Shown here in pieces: positions 1 to 5,043 of a DNA stretch of 5,043 nt. Positions within the stretch are counted from its first letter, which is position 1; each line of letters opens with the position of its first letter. The stretch lies in contig CALCJH010000291.1 in NCBI GenBank assembly GCA_937967775.1, forward strand, positions 1 through 5,043, given 5' to 3'. The stretch comes from an uncultured bacterium. GTDB taxonomy: Bacteria > Armatimonadota > UBA5829 > DSUL01. Under the pieces are notes generated by a model. The model searched no databases and was not told where the DNA came from. It worked only from the letters and a program-made list of their open reading frames with translations. The translations under genes and the position numbers were made by a program.

Positions 1-590
1 GCCTCCTGCGGCGCCAGGTCCGTCGCCCGCTTATATGCGCCCACCGCCGGAATCACCTGGCCGGAATTCTGCAGCGCCACGCCCAGATTGTTATGAACGT
101 GGGCGTCGTTGGGGTCCAGTTCAAGCGAAGAACGGTAGGCCGCAGTAGCCTTGGCATACTCCCCCTGGCGAAGATACACGTTGCCAAGGCTGTAGAAAGC
201 ATCCGCCGACTTCGGCTGACGCCGTGTGAGCTCCTCGAAACAGGCGCGGGCCTTGTCCAGCTCGCCGGTCTCAAGGCACGCGTTCCCCAGGTTTCGCAGA
301 GCCTCCACATTGGAGGGGTCCAGCTCGCGAGCCCGCTCCAGAGGCGCCACCGCCTGCGCCGCCTGACCGGTCTTCAGATACAGATATCCCAGCCAGTTGT
401 GAAGAAGGATATTGTCCGGCGCTGACGGCCGGGCGTCCTCCAACTTCTGGATGGCTTCGGCCGGCTTTCCAGAATTGAAAAGCGCGATCGCCTCCCGGAC
501 GGCGTCATCGCCTGGCGCCGCCACCGCGGCCCCGCCCACAGCCGCGACCAGCGCGACCATCCAGAACCACCTTCTAACGCAGAGTCTCAT
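1..590 (-). CDS. Exported tetratricopeptide-repeat (TPR) protein, 3' end beyond the window
   Basis: The frame is open from an ATG at 590 to the left edge, giving 196 whole codons with no stop, so the C-terminus is missing. Residues 1-25 look like a Sec signal peptide: an Arg-rich start (RLCVRR), a hydrophobic core, then an AVA cleavage site near residues 22-24. There is no lipobox cysteine. From about residue 27 the protein is made of 34-residue TPR units, roughly 27-59 (degenerate), 60-93, 94-127, 128-161 and 162-195. They show the usual W/N-LG-Y, G-A and LDP signatures, for example LELDPNDAHVHNNLGVAL. TPR arrays bind proteins, so a periplasmic or envelope scaffold role is inferred; no partner is visible. 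The start is supported by GAGGGG at 604-599, 8 bases upstream. The gene lies 59 bases after folC on the same strand and may share its transcript. TPR identity is secure; function is unknown. Confidence 0.9.
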   Translation of the reverse strand, partial: MRLCVRRWFWMVALVAAVGGAAVAAPGDDAVREAIALFNSGKPAEAIQKLEDARPSAPDNILLHNWLGYLYLKTGQAAQAVAPLERARELDPSNVEALRNLGNACLETGELDKARACFEELTRRQPKSADAFYSLGNVYLRQGEYAKATAAYRSSLELDPNDAHVHNNLGVALQNSGQVIPAVGAYKRATDLAPQE

Positions 591-649
591 AACTGGCACC
601 CCTCAAACATCCGGTCGGGAGCATCCCCACCCCTTCTTGCCTCATTCGC
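591..649 (-). other. Short spacer between folC and the TPR gene
   Basis: This 59-base gap holds the Shine-Dalgarno-like GAGGGG of the TPR gene (604-599) and one copy of a 20-base near-repeat (621-640). No convincing terminator is seen: GGGA-TGC-TCCC could form only a four-pair stem and there is no T-run after it. No good -35/-10 pair is seen either. This fits read-through from folC into the TPR gene. Confidence 0.5.
621..640. repeat. Short near-repeat, copy 1 (second copy at 1280-1301 inside folC)
   Basis: The plus strand reads gcatccccaccccttcttgc here. At 1280-1301 the same string recurs with two extra C residues in the first C-run. Sixteen bases (ccccaccccttcttgc) match exactly and gcat is shared after the two-base gap. 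The flanks differ. This copy is intergenic. It may be chance in C-rich sequence or a small dispersed element. Confidence 0.4.
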
Positions 650-1984
650 TCACGCCGCGCCGGTGGTGACGCGAAGCGGCCTCCTGATGTGCCCCAGCAG
701 ATAGAACGAGCCCGTCACACACACCACGCCATCACGCCCGGCCAGAGCGCACGCCCGGGAGATCGCCTCGTTGACCTCCGGGCACGCGGACACATCAGCG
801 CAGTAGCGTTCTGCACTTTGGACGATTTCTCTGCAGGGACGTGTTCCCGCCTCTCCGGTCTCCGTCGCAATGACCCATCGCGCCAGCGGGGCCAACCGGG
901 AGAGCACCTCCTCCGGCTCGTGCGAAGACATCATACCCGCAACCAGCGCGAGCGGCCGTCCCTGGAGCCGCGTCTCCAGGTAGCGCGCTAACTCCTCCGC
1001 GGCGGCCGGGTTGTGGGCCCCGTCCGCGATGACAAGCGGCCGCCTTCTCAGGACTTGCAGCCTCCCGGGCAGCCATGCCTCCTCCAGCCCTTCCTGGACG
1101 CACTTCTCATCCAGTGGGAATCCGGCGTCCGCAAGCACCTCAAGAGCGCCCACGGCGCAGGCAGCATTCAAGGCCTGGAACTCGCCCTGAAGAGCCGGCC
1201 TCAACCCCTGCAGCATCCAGCGCCCCCCGCGGAGATCCAAGTCAAGAGGATCCACGCCCACCGCAACGCGATAAGTGAGGCATCCCCCCACCCCTTCTTG
1301 CGGCTGTTGCCCCTCCGGTAGGGCCCATATAACCGGGGAGCCAGACTCCTCTGCCCAGCGCATCACCACGTCCGACACGGTCGAATCCGTCGAGCCGCAA
1401 ACCACCGGCACTCCCCGCTTGATGATCCCGGCCTTCTCCGCCGCGATCTGCGCCAGCGTGTCGCCCAGATGCTCCATATGGTCCATCGCAACATTCGTGA
1501 TGACGGACACATCCGGCAAAATCACGTTCGTCGCGTCCAGCCGCCCTCCCAGTCCCACCTCCACCGAGGCGAACTCCACCCCATCCTGCGCGAAGCACAG
1601 GAAGCCCATCAGTGTCTTTGCCTCGAACTCCGTCAGCGTGCCCCACCCGCGCGAGCCGGCCTCCTCCATCAGGCGGCGCGCCTCGGTGGCCAGCTGCGCG
1701 AAGCGTCGGCGCGTCACCATTCTGCCGTCCACCTGAATGCGCTCGCGGATGTCGAAGACGTATGGCGATAGATAAAGACCCGTCCGCACGTCGGCCTTCC
1801 GCATAGCGGCGGCAATCATCGCCGCTGTGGAGCCTTTGCCATTCGTGCCGGCGATGTGAGCGGCGCGGAAGGCCCGGTGAGGGTTGCCCGCCAGCTCCAG
1901 CACTTTCAGGAACCGCTCCAGCCCCAGCTTTATCCCGAGGCGGCGCAACCCGGAGAGCCAGGCGACACTTTCCTCAAAGTCCAT
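650..1984 (-). CDS. folC: Bifunctional dihydrofolate synthase / folylpolyglutamate synthase (FolC)
   Basis: This 444-residue cytosolic Mur-ligase-family enzyme uses ATP to join glutamate to dihydropteroate and then to extend the glutamate tail of folates, which keeps folates in the cell. The P-loop HIAGTNGKGST is at 43-53 and an S-P-x(6)-ER segment at 73-82. The TEFEAKT box is at 118-124 and VEVGLGGRLDATN at 141-153, with E142 a likely Mg2+ ligand. D168 and H169 follow, and EKAGI at 183-187 holds the lysine that is carbamylated in this family (K184). The C-terminal domain begins near 305 (LPGRLQ), with DGAHNP at 321-326. Length is normal. Residue 75 is Tyr where many homologues have the His of SPH. 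ATG at 1984 starts 6 bases after the upstream stop and has only a weak ribosome site, suggesting translational coupling. The stop is TGA at 652-650. Dihydrofolate synthase activity in addition to FPGS cannot be proven from motifs alone. Confidence 0.96.
   Translation of the reverse strand: MDFEESVAWLSGLRRLGIKLGLERFLKVLELAGNPHRAFRAAHIAGTNGKGSTAAMIAAAMRKADVRTGLYLSPYVFDIRERIQVDGRMVTRRRFAQLATEARRLMEEAGSRGWGTLTEFEAKTLMGFLCFAQDGVEFASVEVGLGGRLDATNVILPDVSVITNVAMDHMEHLGDTLAQIAAEKAGIIKRGVPVVCGSTDSTVSDVVMRWAEESGSPVIWALPEGQQPQEGVGGCLTYRVAVGVDPLDLDLRGGRWMLQGLRPALQGEFQALNAACAVGALEVLADAGFPLDEKCVQEGLEEAWLPGRLQVLRRRPLVIADGAHNPAAAEELARYLETRLQGRPLALVAGMMSSHEPEEVLSRLAPLARWVIATETGEAGTRPCREIVQSAERYCADVSACPEVNEAISRACALAGRDGVVCVTGSFYLLGHIRRPLRVTTGAA
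1280..1301. repeat. Short near-repeat, copy 2, inside folC
   Basis: This is the 22-base partner of the sequence at 621-640, differing by two extra C. On the coding strand it encodes FolC residues about 229-235 (QEGVGGC), in the loop-rich linker between the glutamate-ligase motifs and the C-terminal domain. That part of FolC varies among homologues, so a small insertion there would be tolerated. The reading frame is intact. Confidence 0.4.
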
Positions 1985-1990
1985 GACGGG

Positions 1991-3133
1991 TCAGCCCATC
2001 TTTTCCAGAATGCGGTCCAGATCCACGAACTCCTCGAACAGCTCCTCCGCCGTGCGGACCTTCTCGGAATCTCCCGGGCGCACTTTGACGATGAGTTTGT
2101 TGACCTTGCTCGCCACCGTGAAGGTATCCTCCGGAACGGAAATGACCGGGATGAACGTGCGGCTGATCAGCTCCATGATGTTCCTGTGGGGCTCGATACC
2201 GCCGGTGATGACGATGCCGCTCACGCAGTGAGTCTTCCCGATCCCCACCACGCAGGAGCTCATGGCGGCGATGACAAGATCCTCGCGCGTCCCCGGCGTG
2301 ATGAGCAGGACCTCGCGGGCAAAGTAATCCATAGCCTCGTGGGGGGCCATGGCGCCGATGACCATCCTCCCCACCGTGTTCTTCAGGCCGGACTTGCCCG
2401 AGATCAGCTTGCCTCCCAGATCCTCCAGGATCTGCTCCATTGTGGGGCTGGAGAGGACCTTTCGGTACGGCACCACACCCACGCACTCAAGCCCCAGGCG
2501 CTCCAGACCCTTACGGACCGTACGGTTGACCTTGTCATATTTGTCCACCTCCACCTTGTTGATGATCACGCCCAGGATCTCCACCCCGCGGGTGTCGAAC
2601 AGCGCCTTGTTCAGCATCACCTCGTCTATGGGACGGCCGATGCCGCCGGATGCGACCAGCAGCACCCGCGACTCCAGCAGACGGGCCACATCGGCGTTGG
2701 ACATGTCGAAAACGGATCCCACCCCAGCGTGGCCTGTGCCTTCGATGACCACCACATCGGATTCGCTGGCCACATGCGAGAAGCTCTCCAGCACCTCTTT
2801 TTCGAGCTTCTCACGGTCGGGTGAGAAGATGTAGGACTCGGTGAATCCTCGGGGAATGGCGATGGGGGACATGTCCGCCAGATTACCTTGCAGATCACAG
2901 GTCTCGCGGATGAGCAGGGCGTCTTCGTCAATCTTATGCCCGTCCAGCTCCGTGTATCGCTGGCCCACAGGCTTAATGTATCCGACGCGGTCGAAGCGCT
3001 GCTTCAGCGAGTGGATAAGCCCCAGGCTGGTGGTGGTTTTTCCGTCGTTCTGACGCGTTGCGGCAACGAAAATGCGGGCCGGACCGTTGCGGCGAAGCCG
3101 GTCCGGTCTGACAAAGGTGGTCTTCTTCCTCAA
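1991..3133 (-). CDS. BioD-like P-loop NTPase with DRTGG domain (phosphotransacetylase N-terminal-like, COG0857 type)
   Basis: This 380-residue soluble protein has two domains. Residues about 20-225 form a dethiobiotin-synthetase-like P-loop domain: ATRQNDGKTTT at 25-35 (the first Gly of the BioD loop is Ala25), KPVGQ at 54-58, a VVVIEGTGH strand-loop, then ASGGIGRPIDE and GVIINKV. Residues about 230-345 form a DRTGG domain, with TPGTREDLVIAA, GIVITGG and PVISVPEDTFTVASKV. The same pair precedes the catalytic PTA_PTB domain in large phosphotransacetylases, where it has a regulatory, ligand-sensing role. Here that catalytic domain is absent and the protein ends just after the DRTGG domain, so acetyl-phosphate synthesis is not expected. 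A nucleotide- or metabolite-sensing role is inferred. The start is TTG at 3133, supported by AAAGGA five bases upstream and a promoter at 3224-3196. The stop lies 6 bases before folC. Family assignment is firm; the function is unknown. Confidence 0.88.
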   Translation of the reverse strand: MRKKTTFVRPDRLRRNGPARIFVAATRQNDGKTTTSLGLIHSLKQRFDRVGYIKPVGQRYTELDGHKIDEDALLIRETCDLQGNLADMSPIAIPRGFTESYIFSPDREKLEKEVLESFSHVASESDVVVIEGTGHAGVGSVFDMSNADVARLLESRVLLVASGGIGRPIDEVMLNKALFDTRGVEILGVIINKVEVDKYDKVNRTVRKGLERLGLECVGVVPYRKVLSSPTMEQILEDLGGKLISGKSGLKNTVGRMVIGAMAPHEAMDYFAREVLLITPGTREDLVIAAMSSCVVGIGKTHCVSGIVITGGIEPHRNIMELISRTFIPVISVPEDTFTVASKVNKLIVKVRPGDSEKVRTAEELFEEFVDLDRILEKMG

Positions 3134-3138
3134 TTCCG

Positions 3139-3144
3139 TCCTTT
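3139..3144 (-). promoter_or_regulatory. Ribosome binding site that supports a TTG start
   Basis: AAAGGA lies five bases (CGGAA) before TTG at 3133-3131. No in-frame ATG or GTG lies between this TTG and the P-loop, and the TTG leaves a 20-residue basic N-terminus before the first beta strand. The site therefore favours TTG as the true start of the DRTGG gene. Confidence 0.6.
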
Positions 3145-3159
3145 CAGCGGCTCAGGCTG

Positions 3160-3186
3160 GGGTCCCCGTCTTCTGTGTCGGGGCCC
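3160..3186 (-). other. G+C-rich hairpin in the leader of the DRTGG gene
   Basis: Read on the minus strand, GGGCCCCG (3186-3179) can pair with CGGGG-A-CCC (3168-3160). This gives eight G-C pairs with one bulged A and a 10-base loop (ACACAGAAGA). No U-run follows, so it is not a standard intrinsic terminator. It would sit a few bases from the 5' end of a transcript begun at the promoter at 3224-3196. It could protect the 5' end, act in attenuation, or protect the 3' end of ppk2 mRNA. The pairing is read directly; the role is inferred. Confidence 0.5.
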
Positions 3187-3195
3187 GGCGGATGA

Positions 3196-3224
3196 ATCGT
3201 ACCTGCGCGCCCGTCCTTTGTCAA
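3196..3224 (-). promoter_or_regulatory. Sigma-70-type promoter for the DRTGG-folC genes, overlapping the ppk2 stop
   Basis: On the minus strand a perfect -35 TTGACA (3224-3219) is followed by a 17-base spacer and a -10 TACGAT (3201-3196; 4 of 6 against TATAAT, with the key first T, second A and last T kept). The TGA inside TTGACA is the ppk2 stop codon (3223-3221). The predicted start of transcription is near 3189, giving a leader of about 55 bases. This is the best promoter match in the window and would let the DRTGG gene and folC be expressed independently of ppk2. Confidence 0.65.
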
Positions 3225-4078
3225 ACGCCGGCGCTCTCCTGCGCCTGCTGCCCCATGCTGCGCCGGTATTCCTCCAGTTCGCGGCGCGTCTCCCGGCTCA
3301 TCCGTTCCAGACGATCCATCCAGCGCACCCGGAACGGTTCCAGCGCGTCCCCGACAGCCTCTATGATGGCCAGATCCCGGAACCACTTCCGGTCCGCCGG
3401 AACGATGCGCCAGGGAGCCTCCTCCGTGCTGCATCGCCGCAGCGCCTCCTCGTAAGCCTTTGTATAGCTGTCCCACAGGCTGCGGTCCTTCCAGTCTTCC
3501 ACGTTCAGCTTCCAGGCTTTCACCGGGTCTTTCTCGCGATCCAGCAGACGCTTTTCCTGTTCTTCCCGGCTAATGTGCAGGAAGAACTTCAGGACGATGG
3601 TGCCGTTTTCGACAAGCAGCCTCTCGAAGTCATTGATGCGGTCATAGCGAGGGCGCCACACCTTCTCCGGAGCAAGCCGCCGCACCCGCACCACCAGCAC
3701 ATCTTCATAGTGGGAACGGTTGAAGATGGTGCAGAACCCTTTTGCCGGGACTTCCCGATGCACCCTCCACAGAAAATCGCGGGCCAACTCATCCGGAGTG
3801 GGAGCCTTGAAGGACACCACCCGGCAACTGGGGGCGTGCATGGCGCGCATCAGGCACTTGGCCACGCCGTCTTTTCCGCCGGTGTCCCTCCCCTGCAGCA
3901 CCACCAGCAAGGCGGTCTCTCTGGCGGCGAACATGAGCTCCTGGAGCTCTCCGAGACGGGTGCTCAGCTCAGCAGAAAGCTGCTTTCCCTCTTCCTTGCT
4001 CAGCCCGCCGTCTTCCGCTGTATCCAGATCATCCAGCCGGATGCGCTGACCGGGTTTCACAAGCTTTGAATACGCCAT
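3221..4078 (-). CDS. ppk2: PPK2-family polyphosphate kinase (polyphosphate:nucleotide phosphotransferase)
   Basis: This 285-residue cytosolic enzyme moves phosphate between polyphosphate and nucleotides (AMP/ADP or GDP, depending on class). The Walker A segment GRDTGGKDG is at 63-71 (K69). SFKAPTPDELARDFLWRVH (about 89-107) and the Walker B/lid segment FNRSHYEDVLVVRV (119-132) follow, then KFFLHISREEQ, WKLNVEDWKDR and APWRIVPADRKW. The intact NRSHYEDV box resembles the class II/III-like proteins rather than the class I type (YDRSWYNR). The NP(Q/A)G motif usual after Walker A reads APSC at 82-85, and Walker A has RDTGG where many have MDAAG. The C-terminus is a charged helix. ATG at 4078 is chosen because AAGGAGG (4089-4083) lies four bases upstream and homology begins just inside. 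The frame stays open as far as 4825, but that extension is antisense to cinA. Nucleotide preference cannot be read from the sequence. Confidence 0.95.
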   Translation of the reverse strand: MAYSKLVKPGQRIRLDDLDTAEDGGLSKEEGKQLSAELSTRLGELQELMFAARETALLVVLQGRDTGGKDGVAKCLMRAMHAPSCRVVSFKAPTPDELARDFLWRVHREVPAKGFCTIFNRSHYEDVLVVRVRRLAPEKVWRPRYDRINDFERLLVENGTIVLKFFLHISREEQEKRLLDREKDPVKAWKLNVEDWKDRSLWDSYTKAYEEALRRCSTEEAPWRIVPADRKWFRDLAIIEAVGDALEPFRVRWMDRLERMSRETRRELEEYRRSMGQQAQESAGV

Positions 4079-4125
4079 CGTCCCTCCTTCCGCGCCGGAC
4101 GACGCCCCGGAGACGCCGCCGGGTG

Positions 4126-4134
4126 TGGTATCAT
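4126..4134 (+). promoter_or_regulatory. Extended -10 promoter element for cinA
   Basis: TGGTATCAT matches an extended -10 (TGn followed by TATCAT, 5 of 6 against TATAAT). No good -35 lies 17 bases upstream (the sequence there is C/G-rich), which is typical of extended -10 promoters. Transcription would start near 4141, by a run of seven T, leaving a leader of under 30 bases before the cinA start. Confidence 0.5.
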
Positions 4135-4135
4135 A
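4130..4135 (-). promoter_or_regulatory. Candidate -10 element for ppk2, overlapping the cinA -10
   Basis: The minus strand reads TATGAT at 4135-4130, 5 of 6 against TATAAT, about 52 bases before the ppk2 start. The -35 position reads TCCTCC, which is poor. The two opposing -10 elements share the odd-length palindrome GTATCATAC (4128-4136). It is the only AT-rich patch in this spacer apart from the T-run. Confidence 0.4.
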
Positions 4136-4152
4136 CAGTGTTTTTTTCTCCC

Positions 4153-4157
4153 GGAGG
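4153..4157 (+). promoter_or_regulatory. Ribosome binding site for the GTG start of cinA
   Basis: GGAGG is a strong Shine-Dalgarno sequence but lies 11 bases before GTG at 4169, somewhat longer than usual. No in-frame ATG, GTG or TTG lies nearer. The protein's first residues (RAEIVSVGTELL) match the normal CinA N-terminus from this GTG, which fixes the start. Confidence 0.65.
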
Positions 4158-4168
4158 ATTGCCCGCCC

Positions 4169-5043
4169 GTGCGCGCTGAGATCGTTTCCGTCGGCACCGA
4201 GCTCCTGCTTGGCCAGATCACCGATACCAACGCCGTCTTCCTGTCGCAGGACCTGGCCGCGCGAGGCATTGACGTGCTTCACCGCAGCACCGTCGGCGAC
4301 AACATGGAACGCCTGGAGGCGGCCCTGCGTCTGGCGCTCTCCCGCGCGGACATCGTCATCACCATCGGGGGACTGGGACCCACTCAGGACGACCTCACGA
4401 AAGAGGCCTGCTCCGCGGCCACAGGCATTCCTCTTGTGCCGGATCCTGAATCCGAACAGGCTATCCGCGATTTCTTCGCCCGCCGGGGAGTTCCCTTCAA
4501 CGAAGCGAATCTCAAGCAGGCCCTCCGGCCCGAACGTGGGACCAACCTGAAGAACCCCAACGGCACCGCGCCGGGATGCGTCTTCGACTGCGGCGACCAG
4601 TCCATCATCTGCCTTCCTGGCCCTCCCGCCGAGCTGCGGCCGATGTGGCTGAACGAGGCCGTCCCCTGGCTCGCCGCACGCGGGTTTACACCCTCGGAGG
4701 TGCTGCGCTCCCGGGTGCTCCGGTTCGTGGGGATCGGTGAGTCGCTGCTGGAGCCAAAGGTCCGGGATCTGATGGCAAGCTCCAATCCTACCCTGGCCCC
4801 CTACGCCAAGACCGGCGAGGTGCACCTGCGCATCACTGCCAAGGCGGCGGACGAGGAGTCGGCGCTGGCGATGATCGCGGAGATGGAGCGGGCCGTGCGC
4901 GAGCGGGCGGGCGAATGGCTGTACGGCGTGGACGACGAGACACTGGAAACGGTGGTGGTGCGGCAGGCGCTGGAGCGGGGCATCACGCTGGCGACGGCTG
5001 AATCCTGCACGGGAGGACTGATCTCTTCCAGGATCACAGACGT
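4169..5043 (+). CDS. cinA: CinA family protein (MoaB-like N-domain plus start of the PncC-like amidase domain), 3' end beyond the window
   Basis: The frame is open from GTG at 4169 to the right edge, giving 291 whole codons; full-length CinA is usually a little over 400. Residues 1-170 form the molybdopterin-binding-like domain (COG1058): EIVSVGTELLLGQITDTN at 4-21, TIGGLGPTQDDLTKE at 65-79, GTAPGC near 132-137 and LPGPPAEL at 149-156. In characterised homologues this domain hydrolyses ADP-ribose and related compounds. A middle segment (about 175-265) follows. The C-terminal domain begins with TLATAESCTGGLISSRI (273-289), whose Ser279 is in the catalytic AESCTGG motif of nicotinamide-mononucleotide deamidases (PncC). 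The protein is thus probably a cytosolic pyridine-nucleotide recycling enzyme. The name 'competence/damage-inducible' is historical and is not evidence for competence here. It diverges from ppk2 with a 90-base spacer. Completeness of the amidase domain cannot be judged. Confidence 0.95.
   Translation, partial: MRAEIVSVGTELLLGQITDTNAVFLSQDLAARGIDVLHRSTVGDNMERLEAALRLALSRADIVITIGGLGPTQDDLTKEACSAATGIPLVPDPESEQAIRDFFARRGVPFNEANLKQALRPERGTNLKNPNGTAPGCVFDCGDQSIICLPGPPAELRPMWLNEAVPWLAARGFTPSEVLRSRVLRFVGIGESLLEPKVRDLMASSNPTLAPYAKTGEVHLRITAKAADEESALAMIAEMERAVRERAGEWLYGVDDETLETVVVRQALERGITLATAESCTGGLISSRITD

Noticed and set aside
93..425. 110-codon open frame on the plus strand
   Set aside because: It is the antisense of the TPR gene, whose 34-residue periodicity is unmistakable.
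1856..2824. 322-codon open frame on the plus strand
   Set aside because: It is antisense to folC and the DRTGG gene, is rich in His, Gln and Leu as expected of a shadow in G+C-rich DNA, and shows no domain or ribosome site.
3160..3186. Intrinsic terminator for ppk2
   Set aside because: The stem is strong but is followed by CCAGCCTGAGCC, with no U-run, so a standard Rho-independent terminator is not supported; reported only as a hairpin.
2888..4069. 393-codon open frame on the plus strand
   Set aside because: It is antisense to ppk2 and the start of the DRTGG gene, has a low-complexity His/Pro/Gln composition, and spans a promoter region; it is a shadow frame.
4141..4147. Run of seven T as part of a terminator
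   Set aside because: No G+C-rich stem lies immediately before it on the plus strand, and it sits in a divergent promoter region where no gene ends.
4079..4825. Long N-terminal extension of the ppk2 frame (to 534 residues)
   Set aside because: The added part is antisense to cinA, resembles no domain, and the ATG at 4078 has an excellent ribosome site and matches the family's N-terminus.
4169..5043. cinA as evidence of a competence or DNA-uptake locus
   Set aside because: CinA proteins are widespread nucleotide-recycling enzymes; no recA or competence gene is in the window.

Overview
This window is ordinary chromosomal DNA from a bacterium of high G+C content (roughly 60% by eye). It is densely packed, with four genes on the minus strand and one diverging gene on the plus strand. 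The protein families occur across many phyla, so the host cannot be named from this sequence. A free-living environmental bacterium is a reasonable guess. There is no sign of phage, plasmid, transposon or CRISPR sequence, and no tRNA or rRNA was seen.

Layout from right to left, as the minus-strand genes are read. cinA (plus strand, running off the right edge) diverges from ppk2 across a 90-base spacer whose only AT-rich patch carries -10-like sequences on both strands. ppk2 (polyphosphate:nucleotide phosphotransferase) is followed by an 87-base spacer that is G+C-rich and structured. A near-consensus promoter begins inside the ppk2 stop codon and should drive the next gene, a stand-alone BioD-like P-loop plus DRTGG protein (COG0857 type, like the N-terminal part of large phosphotransacetylases) that starts with TTG. 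Six bases after its stop comes folC (dihydrofolate/folylpolyglutamate synthase). After 59 further bases comes an exported tetratricopeptide-repeat protein that runs off the left edge.

The P-loop/DRTGG gene and folC look translationally coupled. The TPR gene may share their transcript. ppk2 probably has its own promoter, with read-through possible. A loose theme is nucleotide and cofactor housekeeping: CinA in pyridine-nucleotide repair, PPK2 in nucleotide phosphorylation from polyphosphate, and FolC in folate retention. A shared pathway is not shown.

No new multi-gene system is evident. The points worth a second look are regulatory (the promoter/hairpin before the DRTGG gene and the symmetric divergent -10 region), the orphan Pta-N-like protein, altered residues in PPK2 and FolC motifs, a 20-22 base near-repeat, and a tiny possible upstream reading frame before the TPR gene.
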